Positions 15,735-16,058 of a DNA stretch of 16,058 bases are shown here, in pieces. The translations under genes and the position numbers were made by a program. Origin of the DNA: Desulfobacteraceae bacterium (GTDB taxonomy: Bacteria > Desulfobacterota > Desulfobacteria > Desulfobacterales > BuS5); NCBI GenBank assembly GCA_030642865.1, contig DAOWMW010000004.1:1-16058 (forward strand). The letters are read 5' to 3'. The notes under the pieces are model-generated. The model was not told the DNA's origin, ran no database searches, and saw nothing but the letters and a program-made list of their open reading frames with translations. Positions within the stretch are counted from its first letter, which is position 1. The number at the start of each line of letters is the position of its first letter.

Positions 15735-16058
15735 TTTGGGAACTTGGGAGATCCATAAGTCTCCTTGAAATGTAAGGTATCGGGTGAGGATAGTTAATAG
15801 CGAACGAGCCTGAAATGGTCTTATGGAAGTCTTAGCGGAACATAGTACCGATGCTGGTTTTTTTTTAACCAGTGAAAAGGTGGGGAAGTGAAACCTTAGC
15901 GACCCACTGCAGGAAAGGTGAAGCAGGGTATAACGTTTATCTGGCAGGAACTATGGGAGCCACTCAGAGGGCACAAACCATATAAACAGAAAGCTTGATA
16001 ATTGCGAGAGTAAAGATAGAATAAAATCTAACTTTACATGGTAGCAAAGTTATGCACC
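15735..16058 (+). ncRNA. Structured non-coding tail, possibly the 5' part of a group II intron (runs off the window)
   Basis: 324 bases without a convincing ORF but dense in stem-loops. Examples are GGAGA (15747-15751)/TCTCC (15760-15764); CTGGTT (15854-15859)/AACCAG (15867-15872); a long-range pair CATAGT (15841-15846)/ACTATG (15950-15955) enclosing the region; and GTAAAG-A-TAGA (16010-16020)/TCTA-A-CTTTAC (16027-16037). The wording AGCGAACGAG...GGAAGTCTTAGCGGAACATAGTACC resembles what I remember of RNA preceding intron-encoded reverse transcriptases. The diagnostic 5' GTGYG is not seen, and the RT ORF and domain V would lie outside the window. That the region is structured is well supported; group II identity is a guess. 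Confidence 0.4.

Noticed and set aside
15780..15850. Possible rRNA fragment (AGCGAACGAG, AGTACCG)
   Set aside because: Only short words recall 23S rRNA; the surrounding sequence does not continue into any rRNA helix I know.
1..16058. CRISPR array or tRNA genes
   Set aside because: No regularly spaced direct repeats and no cloverleaf with a TTCGANTC-type arm were seen by eye.

Overview
The window is about 16 kb of AT-rich bacterial chromosome. It reads best as a sulfate-reducing deltaproteobacterium of the Desulfobacteraceae type. That placement is an inference from gene content: a MetF that could serve the Wood-Ljungdahl C1 route, a long-chain-type acyl-CoA dehydrogenase, a CoA-disulfide/persulfide reductase fused to rhodanese, an alanine dehydrogenase, and Gram-negative envelope genes (an outer-membrane barrel and a RlpA lipoprotein). 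No rRNA, tRNA or CRISPR array was seen.

Layout. Positions 1-3100 hold the 3' end of trpC, a divergent class II fructose-bisphosphatase (GlpX) relative and metF, all on +, closed by hairpins. Positions 3092-3943 hold a minus-strand exported cyclophilin. Positions 4329-6026 hold the CoADR-rhodanese fusion, closed by a very strong terminator that faces a minus-strand acyl-CoA dehydrogenase (6090-7232) and a PagL-like outer-membrane protein (about 7355-7966). After a roughly 560-base AT-rich leader come lon (8529-10892) and rlpA (10964-11758), both +. A 127-base nested palindrome (11783-11909) then separates rlpA from a minus-strand lysine-rich protein (11922-12572). That protein keeps the outline of a phage terminase large-subunit nuclease domain but has lost the catalytic acidic residues. 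Divergent from it is nfo (endonuclease IV), followed by a second long imperfect palindrome (13586-13813), ald (alanine dehydrogenase), a phage-type poly-gamma-glutamate hydrolase, and a stem-loop-rich non-coding tail running off the window that may be the 5' portion of a group II intron.

How it fits together. The first 11.8 kb is housekeeping and energy metabolism with ordinary operon spacing: Trp synthesis, C1/methionine, sulfur-thiol redox, beta-oxidation, protein quality control and cell-wall turnover. The stretch after 11.76 kb is more accessory: two different large palindromes, a decayed phage-type protein, a phage-type hydrolase and an intron-like RNA sit among the conserved genes nfo and ald. 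The most unusual items are the catalytically stripped terminase-like protein beside its palindrome, the GlpX relative with an altered active-site motif, the MetF with an altered HLTC motif, and the structured tail.
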